64,000 nucleotides of DNA from Saprospiraceae bacterium (GTDB lineage: Bacteria > Bacteroidota > Bacteroidia > Chitinophagales > Saprospiraceae), in NCBI GenBank assembly GCA_020627965.1, contig JAHDFX010000003.1:1-64000 (forward strand). Reading direction: 5' to 3'. Below the pieces are notes generated by a model. It worked only from the letters and a program-made list of their open reading frames with translations. It did no database searches and was not told the origin of the DNA. A program made the translations under genes and the position numbers. Below are positions 30,501 to 39,300 of the stretch, one piece after another (the first letter of the stretch is position 1; each line of letters starts with the position of its first letter).

Positions 30501-32676
30501 TTGTTCTGTAATAGGATCAGTAACGGTAGCCGATATCGCAGGCCCTACTGTTAATAATACATTTGCATCTGATGCCAATTGTGGTGCTAGTGATGGCTCT
30601 GCAACGGTTATTGCTAGTGGAGGAACGGTAGCTGGTAGTTATTCTTATCAGTGGGATGATCCTGCTACACAAACAACGGCTACAGCTTCAGGACTTTCTG
30701 CCGGAATATATAATGTTACTGTAACCGATGACAATGGTTGTATAGCTATAGGTTCCGCAACAGTGGGAGGTACTGATGCACCTACTATTGATGAAACTTC
30801 ATCCGTAGATGCTACATGTGGCGATAGCGATGGTTCAGCTTCAGTAGTGGCTATTGGAGGAACACCTGGCTACACCTATCAGTGGGGTGATGCTTCTGCT
30901 CAAACTACGGCAACTGCTACAGGTTTAAGCGCTGGCACATATACAGTTACTGTAACTGATGCAAATGCTTGTGTAGCAACAGCATCTGCGACAGTTAGCG
31001 ATTCAGGCGCACCTTCTATTGATAATGTCAATTTCACAGATGCATCTTGCGGACAAGCGGACGGCAGTGTTACTTTGACAGTTAGTGGAGGAACAGTAGC
31101 AGCAGATTATATTTATCAATGGGATGATCCTGCTGCGCAGACTACAGCGACAGCAACAGGTTTAGCGGCAGGCACATATATAGTGACTGTAACAGATGAT
31201 CTGGGCTGTAATGCAATAACAGCAGTAGTTATTGGGGAAGAGACTTGTATATTCATTGGTGTTTCAAATAGCTTTAGTGCTGATGATCCTTGTACATGTA
31301 ATGGCGATCAATCTGCAAATGGTGCAGGAGATGGCACATTTAATGAAACAATTACAGTTACAGGACCTCCAAACGTAATTGTTCAGGCAAGTGCTGCTTC
31401 CACAGGACTTGATATTCCTGTTCCTGCAGCATTTATTGAAGTAGCTCCAGGACGTTATGAACTAACTTTCAATCATATTGATAGAATAGGTTATAATCTT
31501 GCAGTTGAATTTTCTGGAGATGGTGGACTTACTTTTGATAATGCCTTGAATGGCGCAGGATTACAATTGACGTTCTCTAATGTGTGTGCATATCCAGTGC
31601 TAGATTTTGTACCACTCGATATGGCTTATTGTGGTAATGATGCAGCTGTAGAGGTGAATGTATTGGAAGTTTCAACGGATGTTACCTTTACGGCAGTAGC
31701 TAATGAGCCTACTATAAGCATTGATAACGGTATAGCCGGACCTCCGCCGATTACATTTAATCCTTCTGCTTTGACAACAGGCTTCCATAATGTAGATGCT
31801 ACTTATGACTATGTAGCAGGAACAGGTATGGGAGGCACACTAGCTAGTCCAGCAATTGCGATTAATTCATGTCCGGTAACATATACTGAAATTGTTCAGA
31901 TATATGACCTGCCATCAGCTACAGTAACATGTACTGAAACTGGTATTATCAGTTTGGATAACATAACAGTACCTTCTGGTAATCTGAATGACCTGATGTA
32001 CGCACTAGATGGAGGAGCTTTTGGAACAAGTACTTCTTTTACTGTACCCGATGATGGTACGTATACCGTAAATATTATGGATACGAATACAGGATGTATA
32101 GTCGATGTTACAGCAAACTGTCTGCTTCCGCTTGAATTGACTTCATTTAAAGGAGAGTGTGCAGGTGGAGATTATGCTTTAGCATGGACGACTAATACTG
32201 AATCTAATATTTCACACTTCGTTATTGAACGTTCAGTAGACGCAACTAATTATACACGTATTGGAGAAGTACAGGCTGTTGGCAATTCCAATACAGTCCA
32301 GTATTATACCTTTACAGATCAAACCAGCTTGCTAGCTCGCTACTATTACAGATTGAGAATAGTAGAACTAGATGGTCTGGAAACTTTCTCAGGTGTTGTA
32401 GTTGCTGAATGTTTGAATGGTGAGTTTGGTGTAGTTGATGTATATCCGAATCCAACTGACAGTGAAGTGATTATTACTTATGAAATGACTGATAGAAAAG
32501 ATGTAGTATTCCGTTTGGTTGATGTACTTGGACGTACATTACATGAAGAAGTACTAGCACCAGAGATAGGTGTAAACACGAAAGTAATTGATATGGCTCA
32601 TCTGCCTTCTGCTATGTATTTCATTATACTTGATGATGGAAAACTACAATCTACTAAAAAAGTAGTCAGAAAATAA
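18502..32676 (+). CDS. Giant T9SS-secreted protein: cytochrome-c-like domain, adhesin modules, 12 SprB repeats, type A sorting domain
   Basis: About 4,724 residues from ATG 18502, chosen because MIRKFTHF... gives a clean signal peptide ending AHAQ; a GTG at 18433 would add 23 residues. Order: (1) cytochrome-c-like region with C-x5-CH (CNQTFGCHGG, 18658-18681) and a later Met in VPAMTTFG; (2) about 3,000 residues of repeating modules, including seven cleaved-adhesin/MAM-like domains (EDFESGVQPPGW, ENFDDG...GTAPAGW), one pre-peptidase-C-like segment and nine copies of a Cys-rich module with ILYDDGAGGP; (3) two Ig/PKD-like segments; (4) twelve SprB repeats (28444-31248); (5) a 475-residue C-terminal part shared with the second giant protein, ending in a T9SS type A domain (DVYPNPTDSEV ... 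MYFIILDDGKLQ ... KKVVRK). Presumably cell-surface anchored and used for adhesion or gliding, as SprB is in Flavobacterium. Strong terminator follows. Confidence 0.9.
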   Translation: MIRKFTHFITSFLTIVSLMAMVGWTNNAHAQSCPDGVSYQWTDILTIFDNAGCNQTFGCHGGGASGLDLTTYAGFSAGGNQCGGTITSGTLLTEIITVGASCGVDAVPAMTTFGATVTTADLDAIQAWIDSGALEDCPSATCPAYDAAAIDTQLLCGDGTVNITATETTGCAGGDDVTINYTVGGVAQAEINQACGDIALAVPIAHSTPGGCTPETITVDFTATCDGDGTEKASGTYDIEIWPALTDGIHFVLPVAECDYNIADLCGDLVILYDDGMGGPIVNTSPPVAATPMTINYTISFNGAPAACELSGSMLKNCDGCPAFDTSVADATAVCDGDVVTVSATETTGCFVIEIANENFDDGVCAGTGGTAPAGWVISHTGTGTLGSFFYFDEPAINGAAGGTATGTNGNFSGCVMAMDDDAPGSGLIGTGTIESPVYDLTPYPSANLTLDYEYNWIGADNFVIEVFDGTAWIPVLGPLVADETGALDVDVTPYLNANFQVRFVLNDGAAWAWGAAIDNFAITSTLIEGVTVDWTVNGVTQPQIMAACGDLELMATMTGDPNACAVETQTITYSAACDTDGSVVSSGSFDIDVWPTPIEGVHYTLPTADCDATIVDECAGALTIMYDDGAGGMTATPPVLNTGSGLSVNYSVVFTGAPASCTATGSYTAICIGAFTCPTFNGITADQPDACNGATVCYTVEMDGASDPLLLSEDFESGVQPPGWTVTPNDGTELPVDWGAASNSNPGGAEPGSFAGTSPFISDEGAANFTQTCIVSPIVDMSSTILPTLSASWQHEGFAGDGDFTIEVWNGAAWDVLLLAIDDSDSGEEDAAFVTGSDCVGATPAGGPVGDPDVFDISCYNNADFQVRFCYVNEDPTDAGGNWGASIDNVVIEQQAAANYGITWNTPVGATLVSGGTAEDLTSCYTLATNLTCGVDIQNAPITVDCVNNGVFDSNLFTGNTPNVSVYGIPAQGVDFELPSEECNSDIGNFCGAGLTILYDDGAGGPINSPTPPIIIGATAVNYIVQSTGAPAGCGVTGILNIPCGIPCPSYDVAVPDATNICDGETAVITVPELSGCLTQILAQENFDACVAPPGWVTTHSVGDPIANGDGDPYFVFDGTAVPGGAGANPNFSGCIAVLDDDQPSAALLGIGTLTAPAEDLTPFNSAFLSFDWGYTNIGADNFVVEVFDGTAWVLVLGPLAASGSGTENIDVSPYINGNFQVRFVLDDGGAWAWGVGIDNYMIEVSIVSDVTVNWNLDAVAQPSINQSCGDISLSTPLTMADPTGCVAEERVIDYRAFCDDDGSEIAAGNVSIFVYPTPVAGTHYTLPAGGCDATIADLCGSLEILYDDGAGGPVTNTTPPILVDGDALTINYSIAVPGAPANCTVTGSYESICITNLPCAVFNNLTADLTETCDGATVCYTVDLTDETQPILLSEDFESGVQPAGWTVTSNGTALPVNWASTGNPAGAGPLTGNSVLIDDTGAANPDQTCIVTPIVDMSSTILPTLSLNWQHEGFAGSGDFTIEVFNGAIWDVLLFAQDDSDSSEDDPDVSGGDCAGAFPTGGPVGDPDIFDLSCYSNADFQVRFCYIDEDNGGGNWGANVDNVLIEQSLPPNYTIAWSAPAGATLISGGGTQDQVTCYQLATTACGSEVQNAPIVVDCLDGNGAINGNLFTGNIPDVTVYSAPVEGADFTLPSAECDATIIDNCGGALTILYDDGFGGPITNTNPPLLTTPSAVNYIVMVTGAPAGCEATGVMNIPCGSNCPGYNPATIDNLIVCDGATVNVTATETSGCLSVTVVDENFDDGICAGTGGTAPAGWTVDFNAVAGAELGNFFYFDEPAANGAAGTSDTGDNPNFAGCIAALDDDAPGAGLVGVGIMTTDTYNLSNFSSANMTFDYEYNNIGADQFYVEVFDGTAWVQVLGPLTADATASANIDLTPYQNAAFQTRFVLDDGGAWAWGAAIDNFMIEATSISTVTVDWDVDGTAQPPITSQACGDVALAYTIAMADPNGCAAETQTISYTITCDEEATILDQGTFDVEVWPNPVEGVHYTLSTTACDGTITDLCGGGALAIFYGDGMGGPVNNPTPPTITASTLVDYSIKFTNDASGCSGVIGSYQVSCNACPTYDPPAIDVTEICTGESVNITATENTGCQTTFAAYTLPLTGTTNQVADWSPLTGRPNVGGTTLSANNPPYTLIPLQVDVTGTYVINSAFDFDGYLLLYTDPLDLTLNPPTTYVAGDDDGPNGTADAEVSVTLNAFQNYYIIVTAFGTASGNYTVTFPTIPAGAQIGQGAILGDDVTVNWTIDGVAQTPFTQVCGDIDWSPTLDMTDPNACMPETQTIAYSATCDGDGSEVSTGSFDVTLYPTPVAGVHFTLPTADCDATIVDECAGALTILYDDGAGGPITNATPPVVVQGTSLTINYTVVYTGAPVECTTAGSYEAVCIGNFMCPTFNGVTADVTEACDGTVVCYNVDMDGEAQPILLSEDFESGVQPIGWTVTPNDGTGLPVNWASTANPGGAGPLTGTSVLIDDTGAANFVQTCVVSPIVDLSSATSPTLSLNWQHEGFVADGDFTIEVWNGVSWDVLLLALDDSDSSEDDPDVSGTDCTGALPIGGPVGDPDVFDISCYSNADFQVRFCYVNENMADDGGNWGASIDNVVIEQLALTNFDVAWSTPPGATLVSGGGVDDLTTCYALSTALTCGSEVQNAPIVVNCSNNGTFDSELFNGNVPDVTLYGIPIEGTDFVLPTAECDATIVNNCGATILYDDGAGGPIVNTTPPTINGPTQVNYIVQSAGAPATCGATGLLNIPCGIPCPNYDVPLAGTAVCDGDATAVTVTELSGCLEVIVGEENFDACALPAGWTATHSAGDPLVEGDGDPYFNFAATTVPGGAGINPNFSGCIGLLDEDAPSAALVGVGTLTAPAADLTPFNSASLSFDWGYNNIGADNFTVEVFDGTAWVPVLGTLIEDGFGTENIDVSPYINASFQVRFVLDDGAAWGWGAGIDNYQLVGSSVSDVTVDWSLNGVAQPTINQGCGDVNFDVTWAHSDPTACTSETQTIDYTITCDEDANAQIAMGSYSIEVWPTLTQDVHYTIPTGCDATITDLCAGALTILYDDGAGGSIVNTTPPALAPPATIAYSINFTGAPAGCEVTGTITTADIIATATSNSPICEGEDLVLMETGGAGTNWTWSSDGAATFDDNTLQNPTASGAVDGETFTVVVTDDTGCSATSTVTITVSPLPIVSINAAGPFCAEDTPVLLVGNPAGGTFGGGAYVDAAGNFDPSLAIIGMNPVTYSVTQNGCTVEDMIMIEVNQVTAVAALDGNASCDEANGSATVVPAGGTVATDYSYIWDNGETTATAAMLLAGVHTVTVTDDAGCSATASVTIGGTPDVLIDNVVSTDATCGGSDGTATVTASGGTVVADYTYLWSDNQTTATASNLSSGSYTVTVTDDNGCFATASIGVSDAGAPTVDNITSTDATCGAADGTASVTASGGTVAADYGYQWDDPATQTTATATGLTAGTYNVTVTDDLGCIAIDMVEVLDIPGPSIDGIATTTGTCGDPTGIAVVTASGGTVATDYSYAWDNGATTAAITDLAAGTYTVTVTDDNGCTTTGSVVVDNTAGPAIDNISGTDTACGDASGTATVTASGGTPAYTYQWDDPLAQTTVTAVGLLAGTYNVTVTDNIGCTATAEVTLTDSPGPALTTSAMDATCGNANGTATVSATGGLAPYTYLWDAATGNQTTATATGLVAGTYSVLVSDDNGCQISEMITVGDIAGPTAAAVATDANCGNADGSATATVTGGTIVTDYTYQWDANAGNQTTATATGLAAGTYSVTITDDNNCPAETTVTVGDTPGPVVDSATSTDATCGGSDGTATVVASGGTAAVDYTYLWDDASAQTTATATGLSAGTYNVTVTDDNGCTVTGNVAVNDLGAPSIANTSSTDAICGGSQGTATVAATGGTVAVDYTYLWDDAVAQTTATATGLIAGTYNVTVTDDIGCSVIGSVTVADIAGPTVNNTFASDANCGASDGSATVIASGGTVAGSYSYQWDDPATQTTATASGLSAGIYNVTVTDDNGCIAIGSATVGGTDAPTIDETSSVDATCGDSDGSASVVAIGGTPGYTYQWGDASAQTTATATGLSAGTYTVTVTDANACVATASATVSDSGAPSIDNVNFTDASCGQADGSVTLTVSGGTVAADYIYQWDDPAAQTTATATGLAAGTYIVTVTDDLGCNAITAVVIGEETCIFIGVSNSFSADDPCTCNGDQSANGAGDGTFNETITVTGPPNVIVQASAASTGLDIPVPAAFIEVAPGRYELTFNHIDRIGYNLAVEFSGDGGLTFDNALNGAGLQLTFSNVCAYPVLDFVPLDMAYCGNDAAVEVNVLEVSTDVTFTAVANEPTISIDNGIAGPPPITFNPSALTTGFHNVDATYDYVAGTGMGGTLASPAIAINSCPVTYTEIVQIYDLPSATVTCTETGIISLDNITVPSGNLNDLMYALDGGAFGTSTSFTVPDDGTYTVNIMDTNTGCIVDVTANCLLPLELTSFKGECAGGDYALAWTTNTESNISHFVIERSVDATNYTRIGEVQAVGNSNTVQYYTFTDQTSLLARYYYRLRIVELDGLETFSGVVVAECLNGEFGVVDVYPNPTDSEVIITYEMTDRKDVVFRLVDVLGRTLHEEVLAPEIGVNTKVIDMAHLPSAMYFIILDDGKLQSTKKVVRK
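19240..27880 (+). repeat. Nine copies of a roughly 1.05-kb coding module (ILYDDGAGG repeat)
   Basis: Each unit includes a line of the form (H/D)(F/Y)xLPxxxCDxTIxxxCxxxLxILYDDGxGGP, followed by a NYxxxxxGAPxxC strand. Starts are near 19240, 20305, 21418, 22460, 23563, 24643, 25609, 26719 and 27757, so spacing is about 1.0-1.1 kb. Units alternate between two subtypes distinguished by the adhesin-like domain they carry (EDFESGVQP type and ENFD type). I do not recognise the module as a named family. Confidence 0.75.
28444..31248 (+). repeat. Twelve tandem SprB repeats in the first giant gene
   Basis: Units of 76-80 residues with the pattern STDATCGGSDGTATVTASGG, then (Y/T)YxW, QTTATATGL, AGTYNVTVTDDNGC. 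One Cys near the start and one near the end of every unit. SprB repeats (Pfam SprB) are typical of gliding adhesins and other T9SS cargo. Confidence 0.9.
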
Positions 32677-32725
32677 TGAGTTTGTATAAGTATACTAGCC
32701 TTATATAAGGCTTTATAGAACACTG

Positions 32726-32772
32726 GACATCCCGGATTTTTGAACGCTCAAAAATTCGGGATGTCGTTTTTA
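32726..32772 (+). terminator. Strong intrinsic terminator after the first giant gene
   Basis: An 18-bp stem (32726-32743 with 32748-32765, a single G-T pair, ACGC loop) followed by GTTTTTATA. Its AATTCGGGAT arm resembles the hairpin at 57655-57685. Confidence 0.93.
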
Positions 32773-32930
32773 TAAGTACTCGGTCTCAAAATAAAATTGG
32801 ATGCAAAACAAAAATAATACGTTAATTAATTTATCTTTATGCCTGCTTCTTCTTGCACTATAAAATTTACGCCGACTAAACAAGTAAGTTCAAATACACA
32901 AAATCTATTTTTAAACTATAACTATAACTT

Positions 32931-33227
32931 ATGAAAAGTTTAATGTACACTGTATTGACATGTTTGTTTTTCATGGTTTGTTTAACCGGAGCAATGGCAC
33001 AAAATGCCGTTAAGCTGGAAAAAGTAAACCATGTAGAACGTGTTCAACTAAAACAACTTAAAGTCGAGACTCCGACTGTTAACAGTCAAAAAGTAGTTAA
33101 AAAATCTACTGTTCAAAAGGCGAAAGTTCAGCCTGCCCAAGAAGCTGTAAAATTGAAGCAAAAACCCGTTTTAAGAACGGCAGAGCCTAAAATTTTAGAG
33201 TTAAAATCTGTTCGCAAACCTTACTAA
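32931..33227 (+). CDS. Small secreted basic protein
   Basis: A 98-residue protein with a clear signal peptide (MKSLMYTVLTCLFFMVCLTGAMAQ, cleavage after about residue 23). The mature 75 residues are rich in Lys, Val and Gln with no Cys, largely patterned as short Lys-Val/Leu alternations (KLEKVNHVERVQLKQLKVE, KQKPVLRTAEPKILELKSVRKPY), likely disordered or beta-prone and strongly basic. No family recognised. It lies between two giant T9SS cargo genes, 136 bp before the second; a similar arrangement occurs before the third giant gene (59443-59781). A role as a companion or charge-neutralising partner is speculation. Confidence 0.7.
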   Translation: MKSLMYTVLTCLFFMVCLTGAMAQNAVKLEKVNHVERVQLKQLKVETPTVNSQKVVKKSTVQKAKVQPAQEAVKLKQKPVLRTAEPKILELKSVRKPY

Positions 33228-33363
33228 ACAAAACCTGAAACCAAACGATTCCTATTCTAATATCTTTATTTGCTAGTAAGTAATTGTTGAAAATTAAGTA
33301 TTGATTTTTAATGATTTATTAGTGGTAAGTAGCGATGACTTTAAGTAATTAAAAAATTTTATA

Positions 33364-36300
33364 ATGAGAATAAGATATGTATTGCTTACACTTTTGTGTG
33401 TAACATACTTCGGACTTAATATGTCAGCACAATCCTGTCCAGATGGTGTTAGTTATCAATGGAGTGATATGTTGACACTTTTTAATGATAATGGTTGTAA
33501 TCAAGCAACCTGTCATGGAGGAACACCGGGTTCTGGTGGGCTCAACCTGACAACTTATGCTAATTTTTCAACTGGTGGTAATAAATGTGGTACTGAAATT
33601 CAAACAGGTAATACGTTGACTAACATTATTGATGTTGGTACTCAAGCTTGTGCTGGAGGTACTATAGGACTTTCCATGAATACCTTTACTGGAGGTACTG
33701 TAGATGCGGCAGAACTGGCAGATATTCAAGCCTGGGTAGATGCCGGTGTTCCTGAATTTTGCCCACCTGCGCTTACGCCAGATTCTTTCTGCGGGGCTAT
33801 TCCATTAACAGTTGATGCTGCTTTTTGTGATGGTACAACTACAAATGGAGACAATACAGGAGCAACTACAGAAACAGGAGAACCCGTTTTATCCTGCGGC
33901 TTTGGTGGTGATGGTATACAAAATACAGTATGGTTTAGTTTTGTAGCACCAGCTAGCGGAGTAGTTACTGTGTCCACAGATTTTGCTGGTGGTACTAATT
34001 TAGATACTCAAATTTCTGTTTATGAATATACTGGTGCAGCTTGCCCAAATCCTGACTTGACTCTTCTTGCAGAAGTTGGGTGTATTGACGATGGAGGAAC
34101 GGTAGCACCTTACCTTTCTTTACTGAGTAATCTTAATGTAACACCAGGTCAAACTTACTATGTACAAGTAGATGGCTATGCTGCTACAGCTGGTACTTTC
34201 TGTTTGGAAGTAACAGGTGGCGCAGCTCCGTGTGACGCTGCACCCGCATATGTAGATGTTGACGCATTGGCGACTTCGGCTACACCTATTCTTTACTGTG
34301 GCTCTGATACAAATATAGGACTAGGTGCCAACGATGACCCCGCCATGATTTATATCGCTTTTGCCCCAACGGGTGGCGGTACTTATGATGTAACAACTAC
34401 AGATGGACAATTATATACTTCAACTAATCCTGTTACGCTTCAAGGAACTACACTTCTTGGACTACCTAATCTGAATATTGCTTATATCGGTATTACCCAG
34501 GCTGAGATTGATGCCTCTGGAGGTACTACTACTTTGACCTTTAATGAAGGTGCAGTAACATGTGATGTAGACTTGGTTATTGATTGGAGCACGGTTACGA
34601 ACTCTAACGATATAGAGCAAATATGCCCGCCACCAGCTTGTGATCTTATAGGTAATGTATCTGCAACAACGACTTGTGTAAGTACAACAGAATTTGAAGT
34701 AAGTGTAACCATTGATGTCGCAGCTACAGGAACTGGTTTTGATATTACAAACGATCAAAATGCAGAAACTTTAACAGTGGCAGGAGCAGGAACATATACT
34801 TTTACAGGCAGTTTTACACAAGGAACGACTGTTAATGTTACTGTAACACAAACTGCCCCAGTTGTTGCTGGTTGTGCGGATACAGTAGTCGCTACAGAAG
34901 CAGATTGTTCTTGTTTCAATAATCCGCCTGCAAATGATGAATGTGCTAATGCACAACCATTGACAATAAATACTGATGGAACTTGTACTGTTGTAAACAC
35001 AACAAATACAGATAATAGCTGTGCAACGGATTCTAGCCCTATATCAGGTGCCCCTGATGCATCTTGTACTGACGCTGATCCTGCACCTTTGGACATTTGG
35101 TTCTCTGTTGTAGCACCAGCTGATGGTGCTTTCGATGTAACCTTGAATGTAGTTCCAGGTGTATCTTCCATAATTGAGTTATATGACAATTGTGCAGGAC
35201 CACCAGTAGCAGGTCAGCTTTGTGATAATTTACAAGTGACCAGCTTTACGGGTTTAGTTGGTGGACAAACTTACTTCTTGAGGCTTTGGGATTTCGGTAG
35301 TAATGATTTTGGAGTACACGAAATTTGTGTGTCTTCTTGTGATGCACCTCCTGCAAATGACGAATGTGCTAATGCTGAAATACTGACTCCAGGTTCTTCT
35401 TGTGTACCAGTTACAGGAACAGTTGCCTGTGCAACAGATTCTGGCGTTCCTGCCTGTACTGATGCTGCAACAGCAGTGCCTGATGATGATGTATGGTATC
35501 AATTTGCCGCAACTACAGATAATCCATTTATTCAGGTTACAGGTAGCGCAGGTTTCGATGCTGTATTAGAAGTATTTGACGCATGTGCTGGTACTTCATT
35601 GGCTTGTGCTGATGCCACTGCCGGTGGAGGTGTAGAAGCTATTGATGGAGGAACTGTAGCTGGTATTACAACAGGAAATACTTATCTTATCCGAGTGTAT
35701 GATTTTGGAACAGGTGCACCTGCAACGCAAACCTTTGATATTTGCGTAACCGAAACGGTAGGTTGTGATGGCTCTACTTGCTCAAATCCATCCTGCTCAA
35801 TTAATACAACAGCTTTAAATGATTTACCAACAGTATATGCTGACTTGGCTGCTAATAGCTTTACACCCGCAACAAGCGGCGGATCAGTGACTGTTTGTGC
35901 ACCATTTGTATATACAGGAACATCCGGTGAAGCGACGATTACTACAGCTCCTATTTTTGGAGAAGTAGGTGATGCAGATGCTATTACAGAATGTACTTCC
36001 ATGGAAACCAGTATTGAGGTGTTTGGTGAAGGAGGCGTTCCTGGCATTATTGATTGCGGAACTCCTATTTCAACTACCGGAGACTTGACTGGACTTACTA
36101 ATGGAAATACGTACCATGTTTGTGTTACTTATGATATTCAGGATGATCTGACAGCAGGTGATGGAACTGTAGAAGGTACCTGTACGCTAACTGAAATTGG
36201 ACTAGCTGTTACACCAACTGAATGTTTTGCTGATGCTGGTACATATGCTACCTCTGCGACTTCTGGTGATGTTGTTTGTTTTGGTGAAACAGTAACGTTT

Positions 36301-39300
36301 ACAACTAATGGAGACTGGGCGAATCCTTCAGGTTCGGCAGCGGGAGACCAAGCTGCACCTGCTGGTATTATTTGGGGAATCTGGAGTGCAGATCCTATGG
36401 GAGCTTACCCAATTGGTGATCCAACTTTCCTTGGAGTGTATGGCTCTGATCCAACTAATGCAAATGGAATTTCAGATTTTACAAACAATGCAGGTGGCGG
36501 ATCTGTCTGGATCGCACCTATAGCATCTACAGATGAAGCAAATCTAATTGTTGGTTCTGCTGATTGCTTTGAGGTAGGTACTGCTACTGAGCTTATACTT
36601 CTGGATGACCTTTCGGTTGAATTAGGTACATTCGGTTGTAATGCCGGTAGCACAGGTTACGATGCTATGTTGACCAACTTTGCTGGAGGTCTTCCTGGCT
36701 TTGATGGTGGAGCTACTTCTTATACCATTACTGCTGATGCAGGTACTTTATCATCAACTACAGCTGCACCAGGTGGCTCTGTTGATATTACAGATATTCC
36801 ACCAGCAACAGCCGTCAATATAACAATTACAGACAATCAGGGATGTTCGCAAGCTTTTACATTGACTACGCCTACTTTGCCAACACCAACATTGACAATT
36901 GGCACTGATTATTGCTCAACAGATGCAGATGATGCAACAGTAACTTACGGACCTGTCCCTACGGATTTTGGTACTATAGTTATCACAATGTTAGGTGATC
37001 TATATGTGGATACTGAAACATCTATTGATGTACTGGATAATGCAGGCAATATTGTCGCTAATTTCCCTGTAGGAACTTTTGCAGCAAGTGTTGCTACAGT
37101 TGTTTCTGCTACAGTAGATGTTTCTGCCGGACCATTCTCAATAGTCGTAGATGATCTTTATGGAGATGGACTACAAGGTGCTACTTGTGGATTTGGTGGT
37201 ACAGATGGTACAATTACTGTCGATGATGGACAAGGTACTAACCTATTAGCGACTTTCTCTGATACAGGAGATGGCGCATGTGGTGGTGCAGGTTCAGCAA
37301 ATACTTATTTAGTTGGTACGCCAGCTATAGATTTCTCAACAACAGGTACACTATCTTCTACAGGTGGTGGATTAACAGATAATGGAGATGGAACAGCTAC
37401 TTTCAGCCCATCAACAGCAGGTGTAGGTACTTATGATGTAACTTATACTTTTACGGATGCAAATGGTTGTACAGGAACAACAACTACTACAGTAACAGTA
37501 GGGGTATCTATAGATAATGTTACTTCTACTACAGAAACTTGTGGTGATATTAATGGTACTGCCACAGCAACAGTAACAACAGGTACAGCACCTTATACTT
37601 ATGCATGGAATAACGGACAAACTGGAGCAACAGCAATAGGCTTGGCAGCGGGTTCATACACCCTTACGGTTACAGATGCAAATGGTTGTACGGCAACAGG
37701 TAGTGCAGTCGTAGTTAATATTGCTGGTCCTACACTGAGTACTTCTTCTACGGATGCTTCTTGTGGAGCTACTGACGGTTCTGCAACAGTTACTCCAGCA
37801 GGAGGAACAATGCCTTATACTTATTTATGGGTTGATGGACAAACTACAGCAACAGCTACTGGCCTGGGAGCTGGTAACTACGGTGTTACCGTAACGGATG
37901 CTAATGGTTGTACAGAAACAGCTACAGCATCCGTAGTAGATCTTGCTGCGCCAACATTAGCAGCAACTTCTCCAGCAGATGCGAGTTGTACAGCTAATGA
38001 CGCAACAGCAACAGCAACACCAACAGGCGGAACAGCACCTTATTCTTATGTATGGAGTGATGGACAAACTATGGCAACAGCTACTGGTTTAGCTTCAGGT
38101 ACATATACAGTTACAGTGACTGACGGTAATGGCTGTTCAGCAGTAGCTTCAGTAGCAGTAACAGATATTGCAGCACCAACACTAGCAGCAACTTCTCCGG
38201 CAGACGCAAGTTGTGCAGCAGGTGATGCAACAGCAACAGCAACACCAACAGGCGGTATGATGCCAATGACTTACTTATGGAGTAATGGACAAACCGCAGC
38301 AACAGCTACTGGTCTGACTTCCGGTATGTATACAGTAACGGTAACGGATGGCAATGGCTGTACAGCTAATGCTGCTGTAATGGTCACTGATCTGATTGGT
38401 CCGTCTATTGATAATACTTCTTCTACAGATGCTTCTTGTGGTGCCACTGATGGCTCAGCAACAGTTACAGCATCAGGTGGAACTGCACCTTATACTTATG
38501 CATGGACAGGTGGGCAGACTGCGGCAACAGCTACTGGCCTGGGAGCTGGTAACTATGATGTTACCGTAACAGATGCTAACGGTTGTACCGCAACATCTAC
38601 AGCATCAGTAGTTGATCTAGCTGCGCCGACATTAGCAGCAACTTCGCCAGCAGATGCGAGTTGTGCAGCGAATGACGCAACAGCAACAGCAACACCTACA
38701 GGCGGAACAGCGCCTTATACTTATGTATGGAGTGATAACCAAACCGCAGCAACAGCTACAGGCTTAGCTTCAGGTACATATACAGTTACAGTGACTGATG
38801 ACAATGGCTGTTCAGCAGTAGCTTCAGTAGCAGTAACAGATATTGTTGCGCCAACATTAGCAGCAGCTTCTCCGACAGATGCCAGTTGTACAGCAGGTGA
38901 TGCAACAGCAACAGCAACACCAACAGGCGGTATGATGCCAATGACTTACTTATGGAGTGATGGACAAACAGCAGCAACGGCTACTGGTCTGACTTCAGGT
39001 ACATACACAGTTACAGTAACAGATGCTAATGGCTGTACAGCTAATGCTTCAGTTGCTGTTACGGATATAGCTAATCCATCAGTCAATGCTTCTTCTACCA
39101 TCGAAACTTGCGGTGATGCTAATGGTACAGTGACTGCAACACCAACAGGTGTAGCACCATTCAGCTATGCATGGAGTAGTGGACAAAGTACAGCAACTGT
39201 AACAGGCTTATCAGTTGGTTCTTATACCGTAACGGTAACAGATGCTAACGGTTGTCAGGCAATAGCTTCAGCGGGTATAGCCAATATCGCTGGACCTTCG

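Noticed and set aside
28444-31248. Regular DNA repeats that could suggest a CRISPR array
   Set aside because: They are codon-phased SprB protein repeats of about 230 bp with no short palindromic repeat and no cas genes.
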